NCBI GenBank assembly: GCA_913055605.1
Contig: CAJXKJ010000004.1
Location: forward strand, 1 to 64,000
From: an uncultured Euryhalocaulis sp.
GTDB taxonomy: Bacteria; Pseudomonadota; Alphaproteobacteria; Caulobacterales; Maricaulaceae
DNA length: 64,000 nucleotides
Direction of reading: 5' to 3'
Every line of letters starts with the position of its first letter. Within the stretch, counting starts at the first letter, position 1. The notes under the pieces are model-generated. The model was not told the DNA's origin, did not search any database, and saw only the letters and a list, made by a program, of their open reading frames with translations. Shown one piece after another: positions 38,273 through 49,288 of this stretch. The position numbers and the translations under genes are program-made.

Positions 38273-39655
38273 ATGTTCCTCGGCGTCTTTGACCTCTTCA
38301 AGATCGGGATCGGTCCCTCCAGCTCGCACACGGTCGGTCCGATGGAGGCGGCGCGGCGCTTTGTCGAGCGCCTGAAGCGCGACGGCCTTCTGGACCGGAC
38401 CGCGGGGCTGCGCTGCGACCTGTTCGGCTCGCTCGCCTATACCGGCGTCGGCCACGGCACGGTGTCCGCCGTGCTGCTGGGGCTGGAGGGCGAGCATCCC
38501 GAAACCGTGGACCCCACGCATCTCGGCGTCCGGGCGCAGGAGATTGCGGAGACACGCAGCCTGCGCCTGGCCGGCGCCCGCGGCATCGTCTTCGATCCGG
38601 AGACCGACGTCGTCGCCCGCAAGGGCGAGCGGCTGGACTTCCACTCCAACGGCCTGCGCTTTACCGCGCTTGACGAACAGGGCGAGGAAATCGCCGTAAG
38701 GGCTTATTTTTCCATCGGCGGCGGCTTTGTCGTGTCGGAGGACGAGGCCGGCGAACCGTCCACGCCCCAGCCGGCCCCGAACGCCGTCCCCTACCCGTTC
38801 GACAGCGCCGAGGAGCTGCTGGAGACCGGCGCGCGCGAGGGGCTCAGCATCGCCCAGATGATGCGCGCCAACGAACGCGCGCTGCGCAGCGAACAGGAGA
38901 TCGAGGACGGCCTCGCCCGCATCTGGGACGCCATGGAGCAATGCGTGGCGCGCGGCGTGCGCAGCGAGGGCGTGCTGCCGGGCGGCCTGCGCGTCCGCCG
39001 CCGCGCCCCGGCCTTGCGCCGCAAGCTGGAAAACACCCCGGCCGGAAACTCGGACCCCGTCGCCGCGCTCGATTGGGTCAATCTATGGGCCATGGCGGTG
39101 AACGAGGAAAACGCCGCCGGCGGCCGCGTCGTCACCGCCCCGACCAACGGCGCGGCGGGAATCATCCCGGCCGTGATGAAATTCTACGACCGCTTCTATC
39201 GCCAGCCCGGCTGCGACGACGGCTTCCAGACCTTCCTGCTGACCGCCGCGGCCATCGGCTCGCTCTACAAGAAGAACGCCTCCATTTCCGGCGCCGAGGC
39301 CGGCTGCCAGGGCGAGGTCGGCTCGGCCTGCTCCATGGCGGCCGCGGGCCTCGCCGCGGCTTTGGGCGCCACCAACGCCCAGATCGAAAACGCCGCCGAG
39401 ATCGCCATGGAGCACAATCTCGGCCTCACCTGCGATCCGGTGGGCGGGCTGGTGCAGATCCCCTGCATCGAACGCAACGCCATGGGCGCGGTGAAGGCGA
39501 TCGACGCGGTGCGCCTCGCCATGCATGGCGACGGCAGCCACATGGTCTCCCTGGACCAGGTCATCCGCACGATGAAGGAGACCGGTCAGGACATGAGCGA
39601 GAAGTACAAGGAAACCTCCACGGGCGGTCTGGCGGTCAATGTCCCCGCTTGTTGA
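38273..39655 (+). CDS. sdaA: L-serine ammonia-lyase, single-chain iron-sulfur type
   Basis: The 460-residue enzyme starts at ATG 38273. It has the SdaA N-terminal sequence [21 protein letters not shown]-like text (here [20 protein letters not shown]) and the C-terminal catalytic part with the iron-sulfur Cys residues in [30 protein letters not shown] and nearby. It deaminates serine to pyruvate and ammonia. A hybrid histidine kinase gene follows 77 bases later, but no control link is evident. Length and layout are standard for the single-chain bacterial type. Confidence 0.95.
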   Translation: MFLGVFDLFKIGIGPSSSHTVGPMEAARRFVERLKRDGLLDRTAGLRCDLFGSLAYTGVGHGTVSAVLLGLEGEHPETVDPTHLGVRAQEIAETRSLRLAGARGIVFDPETDVVARKGERLDFHSNGLRFTALDEQGEEIAVRAYFSIGGGFVVSEDEAGEPSTPQPAPNAVPYPFDSAEELLETGAREGLSIAQMMRANERALRSEQEIEDGLARIWDAMEQCVARGVRSEGVLPGGLRVRRRAPALRRKLENTPAGNSDPVAALDWVNLWAMAVNEENAAGGRVVTAPTNGAAGIIPAVMKFYDRFYRQPGCDDGFQTFLLTAAAIGSLYKKNASISGAEAGCQGEVGSACSMAAAGLAAALGATNAQIENAAEIAMEHNLGLTCDPVGGLVQIPCIERNAMGAVKAIDAVRLAMHGDGSHMVSLDQVIRTMKETGQDMSEKYKETSTGGLAVNVPAC

Positions 39656-39732
39656 CTGGAGTCTAGTTTCTGCAGATTCCGCGCCCCGAATCTGCTCAAC
39701 TCAACCTGCAGTCGTGGGATTTGGGAACGGGA

Positions 39733-41391
39733 ATGGATGAATCGCAACGGCCCGTGAGGCCGCCGGTTGATGCTGCGCCGGACTTCGGGACTGAAAACGG
39801 CGCCTTCGCCGACGACGAGCAGACCTTCCGCCTGCTGGTCAAAGGCGTCGTCGACTACGCCATCTACATGCTCCACCCCGACGGCCGGGTCGCCAACTGG
39901 AACGCCGGAGCAGAGCGCGCCAAGGGCTATGCGGCCGAAGAGATCGTCGGCCAGTATTATGGCTGTTTCTATCCGGCGGAGGCGCGCGAGGCCGGCATGC
40001 CCCAGCGCAATCTGGAAGCCGCGCGCAGGAACGGCACCTTCTCCGAAGAGGGCTGGCGCCTGCGCAAGGACGGCAGCCAGTTCTGGGCCAGCGTCGTGAT
40101 CGACGCGCTCTATGACGACGGCGGACGGGTCATCGGCTTCGCCAAGATCACCCGCGACATCACCCAGCAAAAGACCGACCGGGACCGGCTGAACGCCCTG
40201 CTGGACGCCCAGGCCCGCTCGGCGAAGGATCTGGAACGGGCGGTGGCGCGCGCCACCGACGCCAGCCGCGCCAAGAGCGCCTTCCTCACCACGATGAGCC
40301 ACGAAATCCGCACGCCGCTGAACGGCGTGCTGGGCATGGCGGAGGTGATGGCGCGCGACGATCTGAGCGAGCCCCAGCGCGAGCGGCTGGAGATCATCCG
40401 CAAGTCCGGCGCGGCGCTCCTCACCATCCTGAACGACATTCTGGACCTGTCCCGCATCGAGGCCGGCCGGATGGAGCTGTCGTCCGAGCCGTTCGACCTG
40501 GCCCTGCTCATCGGTTCGGCCGTCTCGGCCTTCTCCGCGCTGGCGCGGGAAAAGGTGCTGGAGCTGACCGCGGAGATCGAGCCGGAGGCGGAGGCCTGGT
40601 ATTTCGGCGATGCGGTGCGCATCCGCCAGGTCGTGACCAATCTGGTCTCCAACGCCATCAAATTCACCGAAACCGGCTCGGTCTCCATCACCGCCCGCCG
40701 CGGCGAAGGCGGCGTGGGGCTGGAGATCGAGGTCGCGGACACCGGCATCGGCCTGACGGCAGAGGAATGCGGCGCGGTCTTCGAGACCTTCGTCCAGGTC
40801 GATTCCTCCCTCGCCCGCCGGTTTGGCGGCTCAGGCCTCGGCCTGTCCATTTCGCGGGAGCTCGCCCGGGCCATGGGCGGCGACATTCACGTCGCGGCGG
40901 AAGTCGGCAAGGGATCGGCCTTCACCGTCATCCTGCCGCTGGAGCGCGCGGCGGCCGAAGCCCCGGCGGCGGCGCCCGAAGCGGCCGATCCGGCTACCCG
41001 GCTCTATAAGGGCGCGCGCATTCTCCTGGCGGAGGACAATGTCATCAACCGCATGGTCGTGGAGGCGGTGCTGGCGCCCACCGGCGCGGACCTTGTCTCG
41101 GTCACGACCGGCCTGTCGGCGGTGAAGGCCTGGCGCGAGCGCGAATTCGACATCGTGCTGATGGACGTCCAGATGCCCGAAATGGACGGCATCGCGGCCA
41201 GCCGCGAAATCCGCCGCTCCAACCCCGGCGTGAACGCGCCCGATATCCCGATCATCGCGCTGACCGCCAACGCGATGGAGCATCAGGTGCGCGAATACCT
41301 CGACGCCGGAATGGACGCCTGCGTCACCAAGCCGATCTCGGTGGAGGCCCTGTTCGGAGCGATCGACGCCGCGCTGGCGAGCCGCGCCTGA
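39733..41391 (+). CDS. Hybrid histidine kinase: PAS, HisKA, HATPase, receiver
   Basis: Start is ATG 39733, behind GGGAACGGGA; the frame is open to a TTG at 39721. The 552-residue protein has a PAS domain (about 25-140: FRLLVKGVVDYAIYML, FGKxTRDI-type end), a coiled linker, the H-box FLTTMSHEIRTPLNG with phospho-acceptor His190, N-box NLVSNAIKF, G1 DTGIGLT, G2 GGSGLGLSIS, and a C-terminal receiver with Asp478 (LMDVQMPEMDG). No membrane segment is visible, so it is likely soluble. The receiver could pass phosphate to a phosphotransferase. Its signal and target are not known. The next gene is convergent. Confidence 0.93.
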   Translation: MDESQRPVRPPVDAAPDFGTENGAFADDEQTFRLLVKGVVDYAIYMLHPDGRVANWNAGAERAKGYAAEEIVGQYYGCFYPAEAREAGMPQRNLEAARRNGTFSEEGWRLRKDGSQFWASVVIDALYDDGGRVIGFAKITRDITQQKTDRDRLNALLDAQARSAKDLERAVARATDASRAKSAFLTTMSHEIRTPLNGVLGMAEVMARDDLSEPQRERLEIIRKSGAALLTILNDILDLSRIEAGRMELSSEPFDLALLIGSAVSAFSALAREKVLELTAEIEPEAEAWYFGDAVRIRQVVTNLVSNAIKFTETGSVSITARRGEGGVGLEIEVADTGIGLTAEECGAVFETFVQVDSSLARRFGGSGLGLSISRELARAMGGDIHVAAEVGKGSAFTVILPLERAAAEAPAAAPEAADPATRLYKGARILLAEDNVINRMVVEAVLAPTGADLVSVTTGLSAVKAWREREFDIVLMDVQMPEMDGIAASREIRRSNPGVNAPDIPIIALTANAMEHQVREYLDAGMDACVTKPISVEALFGAIDAALASRA

Positions 41392-41410
41392 CCCCGCCTT
41401 GGGCCGCGTC

Positions 41411-42072
<662 letters not shown>

Positions 42073-42073
<1 letters not shown>

Positions 42074-42777
42074 CACGCCGTCTCCCGCTGCCGCACGGTC
42101 CGCTGTTCGATCCGCTTTTCCTGAACGCCCGCCACGATCCGCTGCACGAAGATGCCGGGCGTCTGGATACAGTCGGGGTCCAGCGCGCCGACCTCCACGA
42201 TCTCCTCCACCTCCGCGACGGTCGTCTTGCCGGCGGTGGCCATCATCGGATTGAAGTTCCGCGCCGTGCGCCGGTAGACCAGATTGCCTTCCGCGTCGCT
42301 CTTCCATGCCTTCACGATGGACAGGTCCGCCTTCAGCCCGGTCTCCAGGATATAGGTCTCGCCGTCGAAATCCTTGTGCTCCTTGCCCTCGGCGATGACG
42401 GTGCCGACGCCGGTCTTGGTGTAGAAGCCCGGGATGCCCGCCCCGCCCGCGCGGATGCGCTCGGCCAGCGTGCCCTGCGGATTGAATTCCAGGTCCAGTT
42501 CGCCGGACAGGTACTGGCGCTCGAACGTCTTGTTCTCGCCGACATAGGAGCTGACCATTTTCTTGATCTGGCGGGTCTGCAGCAGCAGGCCCAGGCCGAA
42601 ATCGTCCACCCCGGCATTGTTGGAGATGACCGTCAAATCCTTCACCCCGCTGTCGCGCAGGGCGGCGATCAAATTCTCAGGAATGCCGCACAGGCCGAAC
42701 CCGCCGGCCATGATCGTCATGCCGTCGAACAGCAGACCGTCCAGCGCGGCGGCGGCGTCCTTTTGAACTTTCTTCAT
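42073..42777 (-). CDS. scoA: 3-oxoacid CoA-transferase subunit A
   Basis: Start at ATG 42777 ([12 protein letters not shown]); an upstream extension to 43047 would overlap the YihY-type gene and has no family support. The 234-residue subunit shows the typical [13 protein letters not shown] loop and ends with a conserved [10 protein letters not shown]. It pairs with the B subunit, overlapping by one base. The length is that of SCOT alpha subunits. Confidence 0.92.
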
Positions 42778-42874
42778 TCCGGGGGCGTCCGTCTCTCGAT
42801 GCTGCGATGCAGCATCACTAGAGCAAAATCGCCCTGCCTTGAAACGCAGAATGTTGAAACGCGGAATCCGGCAT

Positions 42875-43837
42875 TCAGGCCCGGTTTCCCGCCCGGCGCA
42901 GAAATCCCAGCCGCTCCCGCAGGCCCTTGCGCGTGGGCTTCGGGTTTTCGTCCTCACGGGCCTGCAGGCGGGCCAGCCGCTCTTCAAGCTCGATCTCCGC
43001 TTCGGTCGCCAAGGCCGCGCCGAAAAAGACGGAATAGGCCGCGACATAGATCCACATCAGGAACACGACGACCGCCCCGATGGACCCGTAGGTAGCCCGG
43101 AAATCCGCCAGGCTGGAGACATAATAGGCGAACAGCCCGGCCGCCGAGATCCACAGCAGCGTCGCCGCCCCCGCCCCGACCAGCGACGGCCGCCAGCGCA
43201 CCCGCCCGGCCGCCATCGCGAAGCGATAGAGCAGCGCCACCGACAGGAACATCGCCGCCCCGGCCCACAGCCAGACATTGCCCAGAACCGGGTGCAGCTG
43301 GTTCACCCCGATCAGGCTGCGCAGGATGACGGGCAGCGAGACGATCAGCACGCTGGCCACGAACGCGGCGAAGATCGCCACCAGGGTCAGGCCGGCCGCC
43401 AGCAGGTTGAAGGACAGGATGCCGCGAATGTCTTCCGACGTGCTGATCCGGTTCAGCCCGGCCAGCAGCGCCTTCACCCCCCGCACCGCGCCATAGAAGG
43501 CGATCAGGAACGCGAACAGGCCGTGCACCGACAGGATGGATCGCGGCGTCTGGGTCAGGTTGCGCATCTGGTCGACGACCGTCGCGCGCGCCTGAGGCGG
43601 CATCAATTCGGTCAGCTTGAACACGACCGCCGCCACGTCTTCGGGCTGGGCGATGGCGCCATAGATGCTGACCGCGATGACCACGCCCGGAAAGATCGCC
43701 AGCAGCCCGAAAAAGGACACGCCGCCCGCGAACAGCATGACGTCGCGGCCATTGAACCGGCGCCAGGTGCGCCGGCCGACGCGCCAGACCGTCGCGGCCC
43801 AATCGATCCAGAAAGCGAGCTGAGATTCTGCGCGCAT
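42875..43837 (-). CDS. YihY/UPF0761 family inner-membrane protein
   Basis: The start is ATG 43837 (MRAESQLAF), chosen because the family N-terminus begins here; the frame runs back to 43891. The 320-residue protein has six predicted membrane segments, including VMLFAGGVSFFGLLAIFPGVV, FAFLIAFYGAVRG and the last VVVFLMWIYVAAYSVFFGA. The YihY/BrkB motif of small-side-chain helices is clear. It ends in a basic cytosolic tail. Once annotated as ribonuclease BN, the family has no settled role. Its start lies in the same gap as the popA start. Confidence 0.9.
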   Translation of the reverse strand: MRAESQLAFWIDWAATVWRVGRRTWRRFNGRDVMLFAGGVSFFGLLAIFPGVVIAVSIYGAIAQPEDVAAVVFKLTELMPPQARATVVDQMRNLTQTPRSILSVHGLFAFLIAFYGAVRGVKALLAGLNRISTSEDIRGILSFNLLAAGLTLVAIFAAFVASVLIVSLPVILRSLIGVNQLHPVLGNVWLWAGAAMFLSVALLYRFAMAAGRVRWRPSLVGAGAATLLWISAAGLFAYYVSSLADFRATYGSIGAVVVFLMWIYVAAYSVFFGAALATEAEIELEERLARLQAREDENPKPTRKGLRERLGFLRRAGNRA

Positions 43838-43875
43838 GGCGGCGAATGTATGCGAGCGCACAGGCGATTGCGAAA

Positions 43876-43940
43876 GCGAAAACCTGCGCACAAACCAAAA
43901 CGCCGGCCCCTGGGACGGGGCCGGCGCCAGGTTTTATCGC
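43876..43940. other. Nested inverted repeats between yihY-type gene and popA
   Basis: An inner perfect 10-bp stem (CGCCGGCCCC 43901-43910, GGGGCCGGCG 43917-43926) with loop TGGGAC is enclosed by outer arms AAAACCTG (43879-43886) and CAGGTTTT (43928-43935). The gap 43838-44094 is otherwise without a gene. The flanking genes diverge, so this is not an ordinary gene terminator; it may be a small RNA, an attenuator of one leader, or a DNA cruciform. Confidence 0.6.
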
Positions 43941-44094
43941 GGCGCGGGTAGGCGCAGCGGAGCCGGGCGAACAGCGAGGGACAGTTAATGTCCGCCAGAC
44001 ACAGCGTCGTTCTAAAGGGGGCGGGCTGAACCCTAGCTGAACGGCTTTCAGACGGCTGCAAGTCCCTGTAAGTTCAAGCCGCCAAGGGGGATTC

Positions 44095-45444
44095 ATGCAG
44101 CGTCCGCGCATCCTGGTCGTCAGCCGAAACGCCGCCGCTTTGTCGGCCGTTTGCGAGTGCCTGGACCAGGCCGGCCTGCGCACCATCACCGCGGGCAGCG
44201 CCGCGGCCGCCGAAGTCGCCGCGACGGATCTGCGGACCGAGGCCATCCTGCTGGACCTGGGCGACGGTCGCGCGGACGAGGCCCGCCGCCTGGCCGGCGC
44301 CCTGCGCCGCCTGGGCGACGCCCGCCCGATCGTCGCCGCCCTCGCCCCGGCCGAAGACACCGCGATCCCGGACGGCGTATTCGATCTGGTCATCCGCCGT
44401 CCCTGCCACCCGCATCAGGTCTGCGCCCGGATGCAGGAGGCGCTGCGCCTCGGCGTCCAAGCGGCGGAGGCGCGCCTGCGCCGCCGCACCCTGACCGATC
44501 TGGGCGTGAAGCTGCCCCCCGAACCGGAGCCTGACAGACAGAAGCTGGCCGTGCTGTTCGTCGGCTCCGCCGATCCGTCCTTCATGCATCTGCGCAGCGC
44601 GCTGTCCGCCGCCGATGTGGACGTGATGGCCGCCTTCACCTCCTTCACGGCGTTCGACTATCTGCACGACCGCATCTTCCACGCCGTCGTGCTGGGCGCG
44701 TTGCAGGGTGTGGAGCCGGCCTTCACCATCTGCTCCGCCATGCGGCGCAACACCCGGCTGTTCCACGTTCCGGCCCTGCTGCTGGTGGACAATTCGCGCT
44801 TCGACGCGGTGGACGAGGCCTTCGCCCGCGGCGCCAGCGACATCATCTCGTCCAGCGCCCCGGCCGCGGAGACCCGCGACCGGATTCTGAGCCTGGCGGC
44901 GGAGCGCCAGCGCGGCATCGCCCTGCGCAACGCCTTCGATCAGGTGCGCGACCCCGCCGTGCTCGACCGGCCCACCGGCCTGTTCAACCGCGACGTCTTC
45001 GCCGCGCATCTGCGCCGCATGGCTGAGTGGTCTGACCACAGCGGTAAGCCCCTGTCGCTCGCGGTCATCCGGGTCCAGCCCTCGGTCTTCTCCGAAAAGC
45101 CGCCGGCGCCGGCCGCGCTGGATTCCGCGCGTAAACAGTTTGGCCTGATGCTGCGCCATCTGACGCGCAGCGAGGATTTCGCCGCGCGGCTGGATTCCGG
45201 CGTCTATGTCGTGGCCATGCCCGCCACTTCGGTCGAGGAGGCCCGCGCGGCCGCCGAGCGTATCCGCTCCGCCGCCGAATGCGCGGCCTATGACGGCGGC
45301 GGCGATGGCGGCGTGCGCATCGCGCTGCAACTGTCCTGCGTGGAGCTGGGCGGCGGCGAATCCGGCGCCCGGCTGCTGAAGCGCGGGGTGGACGGGCTCA
45401 GCCGCGCGCGCACCGCGCCGCGCGCCGAAAGCGCCGCCTCCTGA
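44095..45444 (+). CDS. popA: PopA-like protein: two receiver domains and degenerate GGDEF with intact c-di-GMP I-site
   Basis: Start is ATG 44095, behind AAGGGGG. The 449-residue product has the PleD layout: receiver 1 (RPRILVVSRN, acceptor-type Asp54 in ILLDLG), receiver 2 (KLAVLFVG; acceptor lost, VVLGALQG) and a GGDEF-type domain. In that domain the catalytic GGEEF is replaced by DSGVY (367-371), so cyclase activity is not expected. The inhibitory I-site RxxD is kept as R358-S-E-D361, five residues before, the spacing of PleD. This is the signature of Caulobacter PopA, a c-di-GMP effector that brings CtrA to ClpXP for degradation. The assignment rests on these motifs, not on a search. Confidence 0.85.
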   Translation: MQRPRILVVSRNAAALSAVCECLDQAGLRTITAGSAAAAEVAATDLRTEAILLDLGDGRADEARRLAGALRRLGDARPIVAALAPAEDTAIPDGVFDLVIRRPCHPHQVCARMQEALRLGVQAAEARLRRRTLTDLGVKLPPEPEPDRQKLAVLFVGSADPSFMHLRSALSAADVDVMAAFTSFTAFDYLHDRIFHAVVLGALQGVEPAFTICSAMRRNTRLFHVPALLLVDNSRFDAVDEAFARGASDIISSSAPAAETRDRILSLAAERQRGIALRNAFDQVRDPAVLDRPTGLFNRDVFAAHLRRMAEWSDHSGKPLSLAVIRVQPSVFSEKPPAPAALDSARKQFGLMLRHLTRSEDFAARLDSGVYVVAMPATSVEEARAAAERIRSAAECAAYDGGGDGGVRIALQLSCVELGGGESGARLLKRGVDGLSRARTAPRAESAAS

Positions 45445-45446
45445 GC

Positions 45447-46838
45447 CTAGCCGGCGGTCTTCGCCGCCGGATTCCTGTGACCGCCCGGCCCGCCATGCGC
45501 GGTCATTTCCCCGAACCGCAGCGTCCACAGGACGGATCCCAGACCCGCCGCGATATTGGCCAGCGCGATCGCCGCGATCGCGCCCGCAGGCCCCGCGATC
45601 GTTCCGCCGATCCAGGCCCCCGGCGCGTACAGGACCAGCGAACGGGTCAGCGTCATGCCCAGCCCGTTCAGCGGCCGGCCCAGCGCGTTGAACCCGGCGG
45701 ACGCCGCGATCACCACGCCGTATCCGGCCGCCGTCACCGGGACCATCCAGAGATAGAGCCGCGCTACGCGCAGCGTCTCTTCGTGGTCGGAGAACAGCCC
45801 GGTCAGCGGCACGGATGAGGCGGCCAGCACCGCCGCCATGAACAGGCCATAGCCGAGCGCGAAGGCGAAGCTGACGGCGAAGGCGCGCTTCACCCGCTCG
45901 TCCTCCCCGGCCCCGCCGTTCTGCCCCGTCACCGGACCGATGGAGCCCGACAGCGCCAGCAGCGGGACCAGCGCGAAGGTCTCGATCCGCGTCGCCACGC
46001 CGAACCCCGCCACCGCCTCCGCCCCGAACCGGGCCAGGCTGGCGGTGGCCAGCGTGATCCCGGCCGGGTTGATGGAGTTGGAGATCGCCGCCGGCGCGCC
46101 GACCCGCGCGATCTCCGCCCAGGAGGATTTCAGCTCCTCCCATTTCGGCCGCTTCAGCGTGATTGCGTGCTGCCGCCGTGCGAGCAGCCACAGGAACACG
46201 CAGAAGGCCGCGATATTGCCGATCACCGTGACGAAGGCCGCGCCCTGAACCTCCATCCGGGGAAACGGGCCGATCCCGAAAATGAACAGCGGATCCAGCA
46301 CGAAATTGAGCAGGGAAACCGCCACCATCACCGCCGCCGGCGCCCGCGCCTCGCCCAGCGCGCGCAGGATGCCGTTGATGACGATGGCGCCGCCGATAAA
46401 GACCAGGCCCGCGTACCAGGTGCGCATATAGGCCAGGATGTGCGGCAGCAGCCGCTCCTGCGCGCCCAGCAGGCGGAACAGCGGCTCCGCCGTGAACCAG
46501 CCTGCCACCGACAGCGCGATCAGCGCCAGCGACGACAGGATCAGCGCGTCCTCGGCCAGCCGCCGGATGCGCCTTTCGTCCCGCCGCCCCGCTGCGCGCG
46601 CAACGACCGACGCCGATCCAGCCGACAGGCCGATGGCCAGCGACATCAGCGTCGTGGTGACCGGAAAGCAGAAGGAGATCGCGGCCAGCTCGTCCTCGCC
46701 CAGCCGCCCGACGAAATAGGTGTCGACGACCGAGACCGACATGATCGCGGCCACGGCCAGCACGGTCGGCAGGCCCAGATAGACCAGATGGCGATAGACA
46801 GGACCCGTCGTGAGGTCCCGCGTCCGCGGTCCGGCCAT
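45447..46838 (-). CDS. MATE-family efflux transporter
   Basis: The 463-residue protein starts at ATG 46838, 12 bases after the maeB stop, so it is probably in one transcript with maeB. It has the twelve-segment MATE layout in two halves: LVYLGLPTVLAVAAIMSVSVVDTYFVGRLGE at the start in part, and the second half from about IARVGAPAAISNSINPAGITL. It exchanges Na+ or H+ for drugs or metabolites. It ends two bases from the popA stop, convergent. The substrate cannot be told from sequence. Confidence 0.92.
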   Translation of the reverse strand: MAGPRTRDLTTGPVYRHLVYLGLPTVLAVAAIMSVSVVDTYFVGRLGEDELAAISFCFPVTTTLMSLAIGLSAGSASVVARAAGRRDERRIRRLAEDALILSSLALIALSVAGWFTAEPLFRLLGAQERLLPHILAYMRTWYAGLVFIGGAIVINGILRALGEARAPAAVMVAVSLLNFVLDPLFIFGIGPFPRMEVQGAAFVTVIGNIAAFCVFLWLLARRQHAITLKRPKWEELKSSWAEIARVGAPAAISNSINPAGITLATASLARFGAEAVAGFGVATRIETFALVPLLALSGSIGPVTGQNGGAGEDERVKRAFAVSFAFALGYGLFMAAVLAASSVPLTGLFSDHEETLRVARLYLWMVPVTAAGYGVVIAASAGFNALGRPLNGLGMTLTRSLVLYAPGAWIGGTIAGPAGAIAAIALANIAAGLGSVLWTLRFGEMTAHGGPGGHRNPAAKTAG

Positions 46839-46850
46839 GTTCCCTCGCCT

Positions 46851-49163
46851 TTAGGCTTGTTGTTCCGCTTCGCCCAGATCATAGGCCGCAAACGCGGCCA
46901 GCGAGACGATCTCGGACACCGGCGCTCCCAGGCGGCAAATCTGCACCGGCTTCTCGAACCCGACCAGAACCGGGCCGATCACGTTCGCGCCACCGGCGGT
47001 CTTCAACAGGCGCGTGGCGATGGACGCCGAATGCACCGCCGGCATCACCAGCACGTTGGCCTCGTCCGTCAGGCGGGAGAACGGGTAGATGTCATGATGG
47101 GCGGGATCCAGCGCGATGTCCGGCGCCATCTCGCCCTCGTATTCGAAATCCACGCCGCGCGCGTCCAGGATGCGCACGGCCTCCTGCATCTTCTCGGCCC
47201 GCTCGCCCATCGGGTTGCCGAAATTGGAGAACGACATCAGCGCCGCCCGCGGCGTGAGGCCCAGGCGCCGCGCCGCGCGCGCCGCGCCCTCTGTGATATC
47301 GGCCAGTTCCGAGGCGGAGGGGAATTCGGTGACCGACACGTCCCCGACCACCAGCGTCCGTCCCTTCGATACGCAGATGGTCAGGCCGATGATCCGCCGG
47401 TCGGCCGCCGGGTCCAGCACCAGCTGGACGTCGCGCATCGCCACGTCCGCGTGGCGCGTATAGCCGGTGACCATGCCGTCGGCGACGCCGCACGCGACCA
47501 TGCAGGCGGAGAAAACGTTCCGGTCGGTATTCACCAGACGCTGCACGTCGCGGCGCAGATAGCCCTCGCGCTGCAGTCGCCCGTACAGGAAGTCCACGAA
47601 TTGCGGATTGCGGTCCGACAGGCGTGCGTTCCACACCTCCAGCGTGTCGTCGGGCAGGCCCAGCGCCCGCATGTTCTGCTTGGCGATGTCCTCGCGCGCC
47701 ACCAGCACCGCCTTGCCCATGCGCGAATTCTGGAACTGGAACGCCGCGCGGATGACGGACGGCTCCTCGCCCTCCGCGAACACAATCGTCCGGTTGTGCG
47801 CCCGGGCGCCGGCGGTCACGCGCTGCTGCACCGCCGCGGTGGGGTCCAGCCGCCGCGCCAGCGTGCGCGTATAGGCGTCCGGATCGCTCAGCGGCTTGCG
47901 CGCCACGCCAGTCTCCTGCGCCGCGCGCGCCACATAGGGCGGCACCCAGGTGATCAGGCGCGGGTCGAACGGCGTCGGGATCAGATATTTCGGCCCGTAT
48001 TGCAGGCGCTCGCCGCGATAGGCGGCGGCGACCTCGTCCGGCGTGTCCTGCCGGGCCAGCTCGGCCAGCGCGTGCGCGGCGGCCAGCTTCATGTCCTCGT
48101 TGATCGTGCGCGCCCGCACGTCCAGCGCGCCGCGGAAGATATAGGGGAAGCCCAGGACGTTATTGACCTGGTTCGGATAGTCGGACCGCCCCGTCGCCAT
48201 GATCGCATCGGGCCGCACGGCGGCGACCTCCTCCGGCGTGATCTCGGGAACCGGGTTGGCCATGGCGAAGATGATCGGGTTCTTCGCCATCGACTTGACC
48301 ATGTCCTGCGTGACCACCCCGCCCGCCGACAGGCCGATCAGGCAGTCCGCGCCGGCCACCGCCTCGGACAGGTTCCGCATCCGCGTATCGATGGCGTGTT
48401 CGGCCAGCCGGGGGTGCAGATCGTTGCGCCCGCGATGCACCACGCCGTCCTTGTCCACCAGGACCGTATTGGACGGCCGCACGCCCAGCCGCTGGATCAG
48501 CGCCAGCACGGACAGGCCCGCCGCCCCGCCGCCGACCAGGCAGACCTTCAGATTCTCCATCCGCTTGCCGGTCACGTCGCAGGCATTGATCAGCGCGGCG
48601 GAGGCGATGATGGCCGTGCCGTGCTGGTCGTCGTGGAAGACCGGAATATCCAGTTCGGCGCGCAGCCGCGCCTCGATCTCGAAACAGTCCGGCGCGGCGA
48701 CGTCTTCCAGATTGATGCCGCCGAACGTGTCCCCGAACCCGGCGACGCACTCCACGAACTGGTCCGGGTTTTTGTAGGTCACCTCCACGTCCACCGAGTC
48801 GATGTCGGCGAAGCGTTTGAACAGGACCGACTTGCCTTCCATCACCGGTTTGGCGGCCGCCGGGCCCAGATCGCCCAGGCCCAGAATGGCGGTGCCATTG
48901 GTGACCACCGCCACCATGTTGCCTTTGGAGGTATAGTCGTAGACGGCGGACGGATCGTCCGCGATCGCCCGCACCGGGACCGCCACGCCCGGCGAATAGG
49001 CCAGCGCCAGGTCGCGCTGGGTCGCCATCGGCTTGGTCGGGGCAATGGCCAGTTTCCCCGGCGTCGGCTCGCGGTGGAAATCCAGCGCCTCCTGATCGGT
49101 CAGGCGCTCGGTGCGGCGGCGGTCCATCTCAGGCATTGTCGAGGGCGGTCCGGAATCGGCCAT
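46851..49163 (-). CDS. maeB: NADP-type malic enzyme with phosphotransacetylase-like domain
   Basis: The 770-residue protein starts at ATG 49163. The N-terminal malic-enzyme part begins [19 protein letters not shown] and includes the Lys/Tyr catalytic region ([12 protein letters not shown]), the metal-binding and Rossmann stretch [18 protein letters not shown]-like text (here [19 protein letters not shown]), and [10 protein letters not shown]. From about residue 435 the C-terminal part resembles phosphate acetyltransferase, without evidence of activity. It converts malate to pyruvate with NADPH. MaeB fused to this domain is standard in alphaproteobacteria. The MATE gene follows it. Confidence 0.95.
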   Translation of the reverse strand: MADSGPPSTMPEMDRRRTERLTDQEALDFHREPTPGKLAIAPTKPMATQRDLALAYSPGVAVPVRAIADDPSAVYDYTSKGNMVAVVTNGTAILGLGDLGPAAAKPVMEGKSVLFKRFADIDSVDVEVTYKNPDQFVECVAGFGDTFGGINLEDVAAPDCFEIEARLRAELDIPVFHDDQHGTAIIASAALINACDVTGKRMENLKVCLVGGGAAGLSVLALIQRLGVRPSNTVLVDKDGVVHRGRNDLHPRLAEHAIDTRMRNLSEAVAGADCLIGLSAGGVVTQDMVKSMAKNPIIFAMANPVPEITPEEVAAVRPDAIMATGRSDYPNQVNNVLGFPYIFRGALDVRARTINEDMKLAAAHALAELARQDTPDEVAAAYRGERLQYGPKYLIPTPFDPRLITWVPPYVARAAQETGVARKPLSDPDAYTRTLARRLDPTAAVQQRVTAGARAHNRTIVFAEGEEPSVIRAAFQFQNSRMGKAVLVAREDIAKQNMRALGLPDDTLEVWNARLSDRNPQFVDFLYGRLQREGYLRRDVQRLVNTDRNVFSACMVACGVADGMVTGYTRHADVAMRDVQLVLDPAADRRIIGLTICVSKGRTLVVGDVSVTEFPSASELADITEGAARAARRLGLTPRAALMSFSNFGNPMGERAEKMQEAVRILDARGVDFEYEGEMAPDIALDPAHHDIYPFSRLTDEANVLVMPAVHSASIATRLLKTAGGANVIGPVLVGFEKPVQICRLGAPVSEIVSLAAFAAYDLGEAEQQA

Positions 49164-49251
49164 CGCTTCTTTTAGGCGCCGCGCGGGCGCTCGCCAATCG
49201 GCCCGGGCCGTCGGGACGGCAGTTGGCGCCGGAATGCGGCTCCCCTACACC

Positions 49252-49268
49252 AGACTGCAAAACAGTCT
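49252..49268. promoter_or_regulatory. Inverted repeat upstream of the GH3 gene
   Basis: AGACTG-CAAAA-CAGTCT lies 20 bases before the GH3 start codon, just ahead of its GGGGAGG ribosome binding site. It could be a repressor operator or a leader hairpin in the maeB/GH3 divergent gap. Confidence 0.4.
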
Positions 49269-49288
49269 AACGTTTTGGGGAGGCGCAT

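Noticed and set aside
46167-49175. Long plus-strand open frame antisense to maeB
   Set aside because: Shadow frame opposite a strongly recognisable malic enzyme; no motifs or ribosome binding site.
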